Origin: Flavobacterium sp.
GTDB lineage: Bacteria; Bacteroidota; Bacteroidia; Flavobacteriales; Flavobacteriaceae
Length of the DNA: 41,936 bases
Assembly (NCBI GenBank): GCA_030145825.1
Contig: JAIXHM010000003.1
Location: 1 to 41,936 of the forward strand
Direction: 5' to 3'
Position numbers and translations under genes: made by a program. Each line of letters begins with the position of its first letter. Position 1 is the stretch's first letter. Below the pieces are notes generated by a model. That model had not been told where the DNA came from and searched no databases. It saw only the letters and a list, made by a program, of their open reading frames with translations. Of the stretch, positions 10,228 to 19,941 are shown piece by piece.

Positions 10228-11205
10228 TTATTTTAAATTGTTCCAATACCATAGAACAGCTTCTTTAAGCCCTTCTTGCATTGAATATTTAGGTTTATAA
10301 TTTAATAACTCTTTTGCTTTTTCTATACTTGCTAAAGAATGAGGAATATCTCCCACTCTGTTTGGTCCATGAATTACTTCAACATCAGCTATTTTACTAT
10401 CAAATGCAGACAAATACTCTTTTAAACTTTTAACCAAATCATTTAAAGTTGTTCGATCTCCAAAAGCGGTATTGTATACTGTATTTATGGCTTGTTTATT
10501 CTCAGTTAACATGGCCAATTCATTCATTTGTATTACATTATCTATATAAGTAAAATCTCTTGAAAAGTTTCCATCTCCATTAATTACTGGACTTTCGTAA
10601 TTCATAAACTGCATTACAAACTTTGGAATTACAGCTGCATAAGCTCCGTTTGGATCTTGCTTTCTTCCAAAAACATTAAAATAGCGTAAGCCTATGGTTT
10701 CTAATCCGTATGTTTTACTAAAAATATCTGCATAAAGTTCGTTTACATATTTAGTAATGGCATAAGGAGATAATGGTTTACCAATTCTATCTTCCACTTT
10801 TGGTAACTCTTCAGAATCTCCGTATGTTGACGAACTTGCAGCATATATGAATCTTTTAACTTGAGCTTCTTTTGATGCCACTAACATGTTTAAAAACCCC
10901 GATATATTTACCTCATTAGTAGTAATGGGATCGTTTATTGAACGTGGCACGCTACCTAAAGCCGCCTGATGCAATACATAAGTTACACCAGCAACCGCTT
11001 GCTTACAAACATTAAATTCTCGAATATCGCCTTCTATTAATTCAAAATTTGAATTATTTAAAAAAGTTTCAATATTGTAACGATGACCCGTTGAAAAATT
11101 ATCAAGACATACAACCTGAAAATTTTTACTTAAAAAATATTCCGTTAAATTAGAACCAATAAATCCAGCTCCACCTGTGATTAATATTTTTATTTTTTCT
11201 TCCAT
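10228..11205 (-). CDS. NAD-dependent UDP-HexNAc 4-epimerase, WbpP/TviC type
   Basis: [82 protein letters not shown]. Confidence 0.9.
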   Translation of the reverse strand: MEEKIKILITGGAGFIGSNLTEYFLSKNFQVVCLDNFSTGHRYNIETFLNNSNFELIEGDIREFNVCKQAVAGVTYVLHQAALGSVPRSINDPITTNEVNISGFLNMLVASKEAQVKRFIYAASSSTYGDSEELPKVEDRIGKPLSPYAITKYVNELYADIFSKTYGLETIGLRYFNVFGRKQDPNGAYAAVIPKFVMQFMNYESPVINGDGNFSRDFTYIDNVIQMNELAMLTENKQAINTVYNTAFGDRTTLNDLVKSLKEYLSAFDSKIADVEVIHGPNRVGDIPHSLASIEKAKELLNYKPKYSMQEGLKEAVLWYWNNLK

Positions 11206-13658
11206 TTTGTCATCATTTTTTGGAAAAAACTTGGTTCTCTAACATCCTCTAAATATGCTTCTCCATAAGTTCCATAACCATAACCATAGCCGTAACCATA
11301 GCCGTAACCGTAACCATAACCATATTTTGCTTTATTTTGGAAACCATTTAACAAAATACTTATATTATGTAACTCTCCTCTTTTATGTTTTTCGTTAACT
11401 ACTCCTAACATGCCTTTTTTAGTATATCCTTGTCTGGTAACATATAAAGTAGCGTCGCAATAATGTGCTAGTTCTAGAGCATCAGAAACCAATCCAACAG
11501 GAGGTGTATCTAGAATAATATAATCATATTTTGTTTTTAATTCATCTATCATCTGTCTCATTGCATCACTCATTAAAAGTTCTGCTGGATTCGGTGGAAT
11601 TGGCCCCGATGAAATTAAATCTAGATAAGGTATGTGGGTTTTTTGAATTACTTCATCAATATTCTTTTGTCCTATTAAATAATTTACGACTCCTGTAACA
11701 TTATCAATATTGAAATCCCCAAATATTTTAGGTTTTCTTAAATCTAATCCCACAATTACCGTTTTCTTCTCGCTTAATGCAAAAACTGTTGCTAAATTTA
11801 TTGAACAAAATGTTTTACCTTCTCCACTAACTGAAGACGTTAACATAAGTATTTTTGCACCTTCTTTTTCTTGTTTTTTATACAAAAATTGTAATGAAGA
11901 TCTTATAGCCCTAAAGGATTCTGCTAAAGGTGATTTTGGTTTTTCAAAAACTGCTAAATTATTAGTAGTATTCTTTTTACCTACTACTCCAATAAGTGGG
12001 ATTTTTGTTAATTTAGAAATGTCTTCTGCAGTATTGATACTGTTATCTAGCAAGACAATTAAAAACACAATTATAAATGGAATTAAAAAACCTACTAAAG
12101 CTGCCAAAATATAATTAATACTAGTTTTTGGTCCTTTTAACCCTCCACCAACATCTTTTGCCGAATCGATAAATTCTATATCGGAAATATTTGCGGCTTT
12201 TACAATTTCTGCTTCACTTCTTTTTTGTAAAAAAGTATTATAAATGTTATCTTTAAGGTTATATTTTCTAGTAATCTTTATATGTTCTTGATTAAGTTCT
12301 GGCAATTGACTTACTTCTCCTTCTGCTCTTGAAATTCCATTGTTAACTACACTCAAATCTATTGCAATAGCTCCTTTTGCCGATGCAATATTTTCTAACA
12401 ATACTTTTTTAACCGCTTCCATTTCAGAATCAAACTCTGAAAAATAAGTATTATTTTTAACTGCATAACCTAATTCATCTCTTTGAGTAGACAATTGTAT
12501 TAATCGACTAACATTAGCCAGAATATTAGGATCTTCGATACCTGCAACTGAAGGTGCAGGAAGTTTTGAAAAATCGTTGTTTTTTTCTAAATAAGCTTTA
12601 AGATGATTCAAATACTTTAATTTCCTATCTATATCATCTTTTTGAACATCATATTCCGAAAGCTTTTGAGTTAGCATAGCTCCACCAGTTTCTAACTCAT
12701 AAATATTTTTACCTCTTCTAAAATCTTTTAATTCATTTTCAGCGTCTTTTATTTGATTTTCCATCACTAAAAGAGTACTGTCGATAAAATTAATAGTGTT
12801 TGTAGCAAACTTGTTTTTACTATCTAATTGTTTGTCTTTAAGAACTTCTACAGTTTCATTGAGGTATTCAACTAATCGATTCTTATTAGTACCTTGTAAT
12901 TGCAAAATAACAACTGATTGTGCTTTCACATCTACTGATACATCAATTGATTTATATCGAGCAACTGTTTCATTAAAATCATCAAATCGAATTAAATATT
13001 CACTTCCAACATAATTATCTGCATCGGGATTTATGTGTAATGAAAAATTTGCAAAAGGTAAATTAATCTGTTGATTTATTTTAAATTTCGCTTTAAACTG
13101 TTTTTCATACGTTTTATAGTTACTTCTTGTATCATCAATGTAGTGACACAATTGTACATTAGGTCTTTCTTTAAAATCTGCAAACAGTTCGAATTCTGTA
13201 GGAGAAACAAATTTTATGGTTAAAGGAAGCATTAAAACTTGCCCTTTATTTTTATCTAAATTTATATAAAACGGTGTTTCTCCATAAACATCTTTTAAAT
13301 AATATTTCCCTTGTTTAAAGTAATTGATATAATATTCTAATTTACCTACAACTTGTTCGTTATGTGATCTCGATTTTAAAGTAGTAATTACCGTTTGTAC
13401 TTTATCGGAAACTCCTCCCCAATTAAATACTAAACTTGTATTTGAGGTAAAAAAAGAATTATTCTCATCTTTAACGACGATTGAAGCATCTAAACCAAAA
13501 ATTTTTTCTTTTCTAATGTTAATATTGTAAGCAACTAAAAAAGTAATTACTAAAGAAATTACAAACCATTTCCAGTAACCTAAAAGCTTTAAAGCAAAAC
13601 CTTTAAAATCGAAGGTAGATTGTGACTCAAAAAAATTAAAATCTTTTGTATCTAACAT
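11190..13658 (-). CDS. wzc: Polysaccharide co-polymerase / BY-kinase (Wzc type)
   Basis: N-terminal Wzz-like region, Walker A-like TSSVSGEGKTFCSINLA, VIVGLDLRKPK, YDYIILDTPPVGLVSDA, Tyr-rich C-terminal cluster (YG)9. Confidence 0.94.
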   Translation of the reverse strand: MLDTKDFNFFESQSTFDFKGFALKLLGYWKWFVISLVITFLVAYNINIRKEKIFGLDASIVVKDENNSFFTSNTSLVFNWGGVSDKVQTVITTLKSRSHNEQVVGKLEYYINYFKQGKYYLKDVYGETPFYINLDKNKGQVLMLPLTIKFVSPTEFELFADFKERPNVQLCHYIDDTRSNYKTYEKQFKAKFKINQQINLPFANFSLHINPDADNYVGSEYLIRFDDFNETVARYKSIDVSVDVKAQSVVILQLQGTNKNRLVEYLNETVEVLKDKQLDSKNKFATNTINFIDSTLLVMENQIKDAENELKDFRRGKNIYELETGGAMLTQKLSEYDVQKDDIDRKLKYLNHLKAYLEKNNDFSKLPAPSVAGIEDPNILANVSRLIQLSTQRDELGYAVKNNTYFSEFDSEMEAVKKVLLENIASAKGAIAIDLSVVNNGISRAEGEVSQLPELNQEHIKITRKYNLKDNIYNTFLQKRSEAEIVKAANISDIEFIDSAKDVGGGLKGPKTSINYILAALVGFLIPFIIVFLIVLLDNSINTAEDISKLTKIPLIGVVGKKNTTNNLAVFEKPKSPLAESFRAIRSSLQFLYKKQEKEGAKILMLTSSVSGEGKTFCSINLATVFALSEKKTVIVGLDLRKPKIFGDFNIDNVTGVVNYLIGQKNIDEVIQKTHIPYLDLISSGPIPPNPAELLMSDAMRQMIDELKTKYDYIILDTPPVGLVSDALELAHYCDATLYVTRQGYTKKGMLGVVNEKHKRGELHNISILLNGFQNKAKYGYGYGYGYGYGYGYGYGTYGEAYLEDVREPSFFQKMMTKWKKK

Positions 13659-13659
13659 A

Positions 13660-14460
13660 TTATAGGTTTTTTATCAACAAATAAGTGGTTATTACTAACG
13701 TAAAAGCTGAAACAACAGCACTTAGAGTTTGAGTACCAGTAGTTCCTGTTCCCCAAGATTTTTGCGGCAATGGTTTAATATAGATGTAATCGTTAGGTTG
13801 AATATAAAAATAAGGTGATTTCATTATATTAGCATCTGTTAAATCTAAATAATGTGTTTCAAATCCCTGTGGAACTTTTCTAATTATTTGTACTTTTTTC
13901 CTATTTCCAGTAATATTTATATCACCAGAATTAGCGATAGCTTCCATTATTGTTGCTTTATCTTGATACAATACATTTGTCCCGGGCGAACCAATTTCAC
14001 CATTAATTGTATATCTTAAACCTGCTAGTTTAACATTCACAAAGATTCTTGCTTCTTTTTTAAAGTATTCGTCGAGTAATTTTTTTTCGACAGTTTCTCT
14101 AATTTCTTCTACTGTATAACCTAATACATTTATTTCTCCCAAAACAGGAATTCTTATATTTCCGTGATCATCAACAGAATATCCATTAAAATATAAATTA
14201 TTAATATTTGTTTGATTTTGACTTCCACTAGTTGAAGACGCATTAAACATTTCAACAAGCTTTTGGTCTAATGCTTTAATGGTGATATTTAAGATATCAT
14301 TTGTTTGAACACGGTATGGTTTTGAAAATGAATTATCTACTTCAATAGAATATTCATTTTTATTTTTATCTTGAAGATAAACCAAATCTTTATTTGGAAT
14401 ACAAGATACAACTCCCGAAATAAGTAATGTAAAAAGTAGTAATTTATATATATTATTCAT
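13660..14460 (-). CDS. wza: Polysaccharide export lipoprotein (Wza type)
   Basis: Lipoprotein-type start MNNIYKLLLFTLLISGVVSC, then PYRVQTNDILNITI and two SLBB-like segments. The ATG at 14460 is preferred over the track start at 14517. Confidence 0.9.
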   Translation of the reverse strand: MNNIYKLLLFTLLISGVVSCIPNKDLVYLQDKNKNEYSIEVDNSFSKPYRVQTNDILNITIKALDQKLVEMFNASSTSGSQNQTNINNLYFNGYSVDDHGNIRIPVLGEINVLGYTVEEIRETVEKKLLDEYFKKEARIFVNVKLAGLRYTINGEIGSPGTNVLYQDKATIMEAIANSGDINITGNRKKVQIIRKVPQGFETHYLDLTDANIMKSPYFYIQPNDYIYIKPLPQKSWGTGTTGTQTLSAVVSAFTLVITTYLLIKNL

Positions 14461-14479
14461 TGAAATCAACTTAAGGAAA

Positions 14480-14487
14480 CAAATATA
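14480..14487 (-). promoter_or_regulatory. Candidate -7 element (TATATTTG) before wza, for the polysaccharide operon
   Basis: Exact match to the Bacteroidota TAnnTTTG element 20-27 nt before the wza ATG. No clear TTTG at the -33 spacing. Confidence 0.5.
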
Positions 14488-14549
14488 GTTTTTTGGATTA
14501 AAAAACCGAAAAAACAAAGGCCTTTTAATATAAAATAATCGTTATTTTT

Positions 14550-15158
14550 TTAATTTTCTAAATATGGTATTCTTTGAAGCAAACTTCGTCCTAATGTAAC
14601 TTCATCTGCATATTCTAATTCGTCGCCAACAGCAATACCTCGCGCAATAGTTGAAGTTTTAATATTATAACTTTGAATTTGTTTGTAAATATAAAAGTTT
14701 GTAGTATCTCCTTCCATTGTAGAACTCAATGCAAATATCACTTCTTGAACATTTCCAGATGCCACTTTCTCTACCAATGTTTTTATATTTAACTGACTTG
14801 GACCAACACCTTCAATTGGATTAATTTTTCCTCCAAGTACATGATAAACTCCTTTAAAAATACCCGTATTTTCAATTGCCATTACATCGCGAACATCTTC
14901 TACTACACAAACTAATGATTTTTCTCTAGAAGTATTTGAACAAATATCACAAATTTCTAAATCAGAAATATTATGACAACTTTTACAATATTGTATTTGA
15001 TTACGCAACACTACTAATGCATTTGCTAAATCATTTGTTTGCTCCTGTGGTTGCTTTAATAAATGCAAAACTAAACGCAAAGCAGTACGCTTACCAATTC
15101 CTGGTAATTGCGAAATTTCGTTCACTGCATTTTCTAAAAGTCTAGATGGTAATTCCAT
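14550..15158 (-). CDS. recR: Recombination mediator protein RecR
   Basis: [34 protein letters not shown], zinc finger [16 protein letters not shown], Toprim [15 protein letters not shown]. The ATG at 15158 fits RecR N-termini better than the track start. Confidence 0.95.
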   Translation of the reverse strand: MELPSRLLENAVNEISQLPGIGKRTALRLVLHLLKQPQEQTNDLANALVVLRNQIQYCKSCHNISDLEICDICSNTSREKSLVCVVEDVRDVMAIENTGIFKGVYHVLGGKINPIEGVGPSQLNIKTLVEKVASGNVQEVIFALSSTMEGDTTNFYIYKQIQSYNIKTSTIARGIAVGDELEYADEVTLGRSLLQRIPYLEN

Positions 15159-15228
15159 AACTGCAAAAATACAAAAGTCTAATTTTAGATAAGTATTTAT
15201 TCTTTTATATTTGCTAAAATTAATAGAT

Positions 15229-16677
15229 ATGCAACCTACTACCATTTTAGTTTTAATACTCGCCTATTTTTCAGTTTTAATTCTGTTTTCTTACTTTACA
15301 GGAAGAAACGAAACCAGTAATAATAATTCGTTTTTTAAAGCAAACAAACAATCTCCTTGGTATTTAGTTGCATTCGGAATGATAGGCGCTTCACTTTCTG
15401 GAGTTACTTTTATTTCAGTTCCTGGAAAAGTTGAAACCTCGCAGTTTGTCTATTTTCAATTAGTTTTAGGTTACATTTTAGGATATTTTGTAATTGGTAC
15501 TGTTTTACTACCACTTTATTACAAATTAAATTTAACCACAATTTATACTTATTTAAAAGATCGATTTGGAAACTATTCTTATAAAACTGGAGCTTGGTTC
15601 TTTTTAATTTCAAGAACAGTAGGCTCAAACTTAAGGCTATTATTAGTGGCTAATGTTTTACAAACTTTAGTTTTTGATCCTTTAAACATTCCATATTGGA
15701 TTACTGTAACTGCAACTATTTTATTAATATGGTTATACACTTTTAAATCAGGAATAAAAACTATTATTTGGACAGATACTTTACAAACTCTTTTTATGCT
15801 GGTTTCAGTTGGAATTTGCATTTATGTTGTTTCTTCCGATTTAGGCATTTCTATTTCAAATTTTTCAGATTACTTAGCAGAAAGTTCTTTTTCCAAAACA
15901 TTCTTTTTTGAAGATATTAGTTCTCCTAAATATTTTTGGAAACAATTTCTTTCGGGAGTGTTCATTGCCATTGTAATGACAGGACTTGACCAAGACATGA
16001 TGCAAAAAAATTTAACTTGTAGGAGTTTAAAAGATGCGCAAAAAAATATGTTTTGGTTTACAATTGTTTTAACTATTGTAAATTTCTTTTTTTTAGTAAT
16101 GGGATTACTTTTTACAGAATATGCCGCAAAAAATGGAATTGACGCTCATGGCGATAACTTATTTCCAATATTAGCCAATCATCATTTAGGAATTGTAGTT
16201 GCTTTTAGCTTTATACTTGGACTTATTGCAGCTGCTTATTCTAGTGCCGATAGTTCGCTTACCTCTTTAACCACTTGTTTTTGTGTTGATATTTTAGATA
16301 TAGAATCTAAACACAGTGAAGTAAAACAAATACAAATAAGAAAGCGAATTCATTTTTCATTTGTAATTGTTTCGATACTGGTAATTTTATTTTTCAAATA
16401 TGGTTTTGAAGATAAAAGTATTATTGATAAAGTATTGAAATATGCAGGATTTACGTATGGACCATTACTAGGATTATTTGCTTTTGGTTTATTTACTAAA
16501 TGGCAAATAAAAGATAAACTTTCACCAATCATTGCTCTTAGTGCTGTTGCTATTTCATTAGTTTTAAATGCTAAAAGCAACGATTGGTTTGGTTTTGATT
16601 TCGGATTTGAAATATTAATCGTAAATGGAATTTTAACTTTCTTAGGTTTAATATTGATTCGTCGCCAACAGCACTAA
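15229..16677 (+). CDS. Sodium:solute symporter (SSS family)
   Basis: [32 protein letters not shown], about 13 hydrophobic helices. ATG at 15229; the upstream TTG at 15211 overlaps a TATATTTG promoter-like element. Confidence 0.88.
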   Translation: MQPTTILVLILAYFSVLILFSYFTGRNETSNNNSFFKANKQSPWYLVAFGMIGASLSGVTFISVPGKVETSQFVYFQLVLGYILGYFVIGTVLLPLYYKLNLTTIYTYLKDRFGNYSYKTGAWFFLISRTVGSNLRLLLVANVLQTLVFDPLNIPYWITVTATILLIWLYTFKSGIKTIIWTDTLQTLFMLVSVGICIYVVSSDLGISISNFSDYLAESSFSKTFFFEDISSPKYFWKQFLSGVFIAIVMTGLDQDMMQKNLTCRSLKDAQKNMFWFTIVLTIVNFFFLVMGLLFTEYAAKNGIDAHGDNLFPILANHHLGIVVAFSFILGLIAAAYSSADSSLTSLTTCFCVDILDIESKHSEVKQIQIRKRIHFSFVIVSILVILFFKYGFEDKSIIDKVLKYAGFTYGPLLGLFAFGLFTKWQIKDKLSPIIALSAVAISLVLNAKSNDWFGFDFGFEILIVNGILTFLGLILIRRQQH

Positions 16678-17004
16678 AGTACAAGCTTCTTCACCTTTAA
16701 TATTATGTTGTTTTAATAAAGATTTAAACTCATCGTTTTCAGTTCCAGGATTGAAAATCACCCTTCTTGGTTGAAGCGAAACGATGTAATCATAATATTC
16801 TTTTTGGTGTAGTGGATTCAGGTAAAGTGTTACGGTATCAATTCCATGAAAAGGCAGTTTTTCTGTTTCAATGGGTACGTCTAAAGCCATTCCTTTTTTA
16901 GCTCCAATAGCTACAACTTGATGACTTTTATCTACTAAACTATGAATTGCTTTGTAAGCATAACGCTCTTTATTGGTTGTAGCCCCTATTACTAAAGTCT
17001 TCAT
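16648..17004 (-). CDS. CoA-binding domain protein (Rossmann, YccU-like)
   Basis: MKTLVIGATTNKERYAYKAIHSL...VVAIGAKKG...VIFNPGTENDE; overlaps the 3' end of the convergent symporter gene. Confidence 0.8.
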   Translation of the reverse strand: MKTLVIGATTNKERYAYKAIHSLVDKSHQVVAIGAKKGMALDVPIETEKLPFHGIDTVTLYLNPLHQKEYYDYIVSLQPRRVIFNPGTENDEFKSLLKQHNIKGEEACTLVLLATNQY

Positions 17005-17117
17005 CTTTTAAAATTATTTTCTATAAAGTTAAAAAATATTGCTAAATTATAACCTTGAAATAACTTTATTTTAAACCCAACTTTTTAATTAAAAATATAA
17101 TTTTGTAAAAAAATTCT

Positions 17118-17741
17118 ATGGACAGTTTTATTTATTTATTTGCCGCTCTATTTTCAGTTTTAAACCCGCTGGGAACAATCCCTATTTTTGTTGGATTAAC
17201 CTCCGATTACACACAAAAAGAACGTGCAGTAGTTTCTTTAAAAACATCCATTAATGTATTTATTATTCTAATAATTTCTTTCTTTGTTGGCCAATATGTT
17301 TTAACGTTTTTTGGCATTACCATAACCGCATTAAGAATTGCAGGAGGTTTAATTATTACAAGTTCAGGATTTGGTTTATTAAACGGTCAGTTTAGTAAAA
17401 ATAAAGGAATTAATAAAAAAGTAAGAAAAGAAGTAGAGGAAAGACATCATATTGCTCTTACTCCACTTGCAATGCCCATGCTAGCAGGACCTGGTTCTAT
17501 TTCTCTCCTAATTGCATATTATCAAGACCATCATTCTACAGTTGAAATAATTGCTTCAAGTTTAGCAATTTTAGCTGTCGCAATTACTATTTATTTTATT
17601 TTAAGAGGCGGGCATTACTTAGCTAGAATTTTGGGCTCATCAGGAATTGTTGCTATTTCAAGAGTAATAGGTTTCTTAACTATTGCTATTGGAATTCAAT
17701 ATATAATAAGTGCTATAATTAGTATAATAAATGAAATGTAA
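17118..17741 (+). CDS. MarC family integral membrane protein
   Basis: LFAALFSVLNPLGTIPIFVGLT, ITALRIAGGLIITSSGFGLL, LTPLAMPMLAGPGSISLLI. Confidence 0.92.
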   Translation: MDSFIYLFAALFSVLNPLGTIPIFVGLTSDYTQKERAVVSLKTSINVFIILIISFFVGQYVLTFFGITITALRIAGGLIITSSGFGLLNGQFSKNKGINKKVRKEVEERHHIALTPLAMPMLAGPGSISLLIAYYQDHHSTVEIIASSLAILAVAITIYFILRGGHYLARILGSSGIVAISRVIGFLTIAIGIQYIISAIISIINEM

Positions 17742-17765
17742 TTCTTGGCTGAGAATTACATTTCA
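17732..17765. terminator. Bidirectional hairpin between convergent marC and cysH
   Basis: Perfect 14-bp stem TGAAATGTAATTCT / AGAATTACATTTCA with loop TGGCTG; it includes the marC stop codon. Confidence 0.65.
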
Positions 17766-17770
17766 ATAGT

Positions 17771-18505
17771 TTAATTATTTTCTTCCATATGAATGTGGAG
17801 CCCACATTCTTTTTTCCCATTCTCCCACCACCAACGACCGGCTCTAAAATCTTCACCTGGTTCTAATGCTCTAGTACAAGGTGCGCAACCAATACTTAAG
17901 TATCCATTTTTATAAAGACTATTAATTGGAATATTAAATTCATTTACTTGAGCTTCAATATCCTTTAAAGTAAAATGTAAAAGCGGATTAAACTTCACTA
18001 ATTGATGTTCTTCATCCCATTCTAAAAACTGCATACTTTCTCTATTAGCAGACTGCTCTGCGCGTAAACCAGTAATCCAAATGGAAGCACCTTTTAAAGC
18101 TTTATTCAAAGGTTTTACTTTACGAATAAAACAACATTGTTTACGTTCTTCTATACTATTATAAAAACCATTAACACCTGATTTTTTGTAATATTCTTGA
18201 ATATCAGCTTCATCTGGATAATAAGCTTTTATAACTAAATTAGGATACTTACTTTGTGTTTTTTGAAACACTTCATAAGTTTCATTAAACTGGCGACCAG
18301 TATCTAATGTAAAAACTTCAACTTTATTATAAAAAGGATTCAAATAATGTGTTAAAACCTGATCTTCAACACCAAACGAAGTAGAAAAAACTATTTTACT
18401 TTCATCATTTAAACTTGTTATAACAATATCTAGAATTTCTGGTAGCGAAAGTTTACTTAACTTTTCATTCCAAAAATTTAATTTTTTTTTATTAATTATT
18501 TCCAT
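17771..18505 (-). CDS. cysH: APS/PAPS reductase with [4Fe-4S] APS-reductase cysteines
   Basis: IVFSTSFGVEDQVL, EVFTLDTGRQFNETYEV, KQCCFIRKVKPL, SIGCAPCTRALEPGEDFRAGRWWWE..KKECGLH. CC and CxxC both present. Start chosen at MEIINKK. Confidence 0.93.
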   Translation of the reverse strand: MEIINKKKLNFWNEKLSKLSLPEILDIVITSLNDESKIVFSTSFGVEDQVLTHYLNPFYNKVEVFTLDTGRQFNETYEVFQKTQSKYPNLVIKAYYPDEADIQEYYKKSGVNGFYNSIEERKQCCFIRKVKPLNKALKGASIWITGLRAEQSANRESMQFLEWDEEHQLVKFNPLLHFTLKDIEAQVNEFNIPINSLYKNGYLSIGCAPCTRALEPGEDFRAGRWWWENGKKECGLHIHMEENN

Positions 18506-18532
18506 TCTACAATCGCATAAATTTACAAAAAA

Positions 18533-18540
18533 CAAATATA
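18533..18540 (-). promoter_or_regulatory. Candidate -7 element TATATTTG for cysH
   Basis: Exact TAnnTTTG match 28 nt before the cysH ATG; a dyad CTATA-N5-TATAG lies just upstream. Confidence 0.5.
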
Positions 18541-18580
18541 CTATTATTCTATAGATTTTATAGATTAATGGCTTAAAAAT

Positions 18581-18991
18581 TTACTTTGTTAAATCATATA
18601 AAGTTTGTCTTTCTAAAATTGATAATGCATTATCTCTAACTTGTATCATAACTCTATTTAACGAACATGTTTCTTCACTTGGACAATCGTCACATTTTTC
18701 ATAAAAATTAAGACTTACGCATGGTAAAAGAGCAATTGGCCCATCTAATATTCGAATTAATGATGCAATTTTAATTTCATGTGAACTTTTTAGAAGATAA
18801 TAACCGCCTCCTTTACCCATTTTAGAACCTAAAACTCCGTTCTTCTTTAAATCGAGTAAGATTGTTTCGAGGAACTTTTTAGAAATATTTTCGTGTTCTG
18901 CTATTTCAGAAATTAATACAGGCTTTGATTTATCTTGTTTTGCAATATAAATCAAAGCTTTTAATCCGTATTTTGTTTTTCTTGTTAGCAT
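18581..18991 (-). CDS. Rrf2 family transcriptional regulator
   Basis: MLTRKTKYGLKALIYIA...ISEIAEHENISKKFLETILLDLKKNGVLGSKMGKGGGYYL; Cys-rich segment PCVSLNFYEKCDDCPSEETC. Confidence 0.93.
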   Translation of the reverse strand: MLTRKTKYGLKALIYIAKQDKSKPVLISEIAEHENISKKFLETILLDLKKNGVLGSKMGKGGGYYLLKSSHEIKIASLIRILDGPIALLPCVSLNFYEKCDDCPSEETCSLNRVMIQVRDNALSILERQTLYDLTK

Positions 18992-18995
18992 TAAG

Positions 18996-19931
18996 TTACG
19001 CTTTAGGTAAAAAAACTTCAGCCATCATACAACGTGCACTTCCACCACCACATGCTTCAATAATATCTAAACTTGCATACACAATTTTACAATGCTTTTC
19101 AATTTTAGTAACTTGATCTTTTGTTAAAGACTGATACGCTGCATTACTCATTACAAGAAAACGTTCATCATTTGCTCCGCGAACTTGCAACATATTCCCA
19201 GCAAAATTATTAACTTGAGTTTCTGTGATTAAAATAATTTCTTTTCCACTATTCTTCAAGCTTTCTAAAACCATTTTGCGCTCTGCTTTATCGTCAATGC
19301 AATCTGCACAAATAACTGCAAATGTTTCCGCAATACACATCATAACATTAGTATGGTAAATATGTTTTCTTTCACCCTCTACTGTTTGAAATGCTTCAAA
19401 AATAATTGGATTATATTCAAAATCTTCACAAAATTCGATAAACAATTCTTCATCTGCTCTAGGAGATAAAGCACAATAAGCAATTTCATTTGTCCTATCC
19501 AAAATGATACTTCCTGTACCTTCTAGAAAAATATTATCTTCTTCAGCAGAAGTGTAATCCATTATTTCATTGATTTGAAATCCAGATTCTTCTAAGATAT
19601 CTAAGACATCTTCTCTACGTTCTAAACGACGATTTTCGGCAAACATTGGATACAAAACAACATCTCCACTTTCGTGAAATGATATCCAGTTGTTTGGAAA
19701 AATACTATCTGGTGTATCTGGATTGATTGTATCGTCTACCACAACAACATTTACTCCTACAAAACGCAACTTTTCAACATAAGCATCAAATTCTGCCTGA
19801 GCTTTAGCATTAACTGTTGCTGGCGTTAAATTATCTAAAACTTTTTGGTAATAATTATTAACCGCAGTTTGTTCGTTCATTCGGAATGCAACCGGACGAA
19901 TCATTAAAATAGTATTAGTTGTTTGATTCAT
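18996..19931 (-). CDS. ctlX: Citrulline-utilization-type hydrolase / amidinotransferase-fold protein (CtlX-like)
   Basis: MIRPVAFRMNEQTAVNNYYQ, DSIFPNNWISFH, FLEGTGSIILDR, catalytic-Cys tail ACGGGSARCMMAEVFLP. Confidence 0.87.
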   Translation of the reverse strand: MNQTTNTILMIRPVAFRMNEQTAVNNYYQKVLDNLTPATVNAKAQAEFDAYVEKLRFVGVNVVVVDDTINPDTPDSIFPNNWISFHESGDVVLYPMFAENRRLERREDVLDILEESGFQINEIMDYTSAEEDNIFLEGTGSIILDRTNEIAYCALSPRADEELFIEFCEDFEYNPIIFEAFQTVEGERKHIYHTNVMMCIAETFAVICADCIDDKAERKMVLESLKNSGKEIILITETQVNNFAGNMLQVRGANDERFLVMSNAAYQSLTKDQVTKIEKHCKIVYASLDIIEACGGGSARCMMAEVFLPKA

Positions 19932-19941
19932 TTTTTTATGT

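Noticed and set aside
11710-12114. 134-aa plus-strand ORF inside wzc
   Set aside because: Antisense to the kinase domain of wzc, low-complexity hydrophobic composition; shadow ORF.
14521-14531. AAAGGCCTTT palindrome after recR as a terminator
   Set aside because: Perfect palindrome with no loop; not a convincing intrinsic terminator.
14936-15145. 69-aa plus-strand ORF inside recR
   Set aside because: Antisense to the well-supported recR; no domain or separate start signal.
15410-15821. Overlapping minus-strand ORFs (15410-15628 and 15579-15821) in the SSS symporter
   Set aside because: Antisense to a complete symporter gene; Lys/Asn-rich shadow translations.
18925-19116. 63-aa plus-strand ORF across the Rrf2/CtlX junction
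   Set aside because: Antisense to both genes; no motif.
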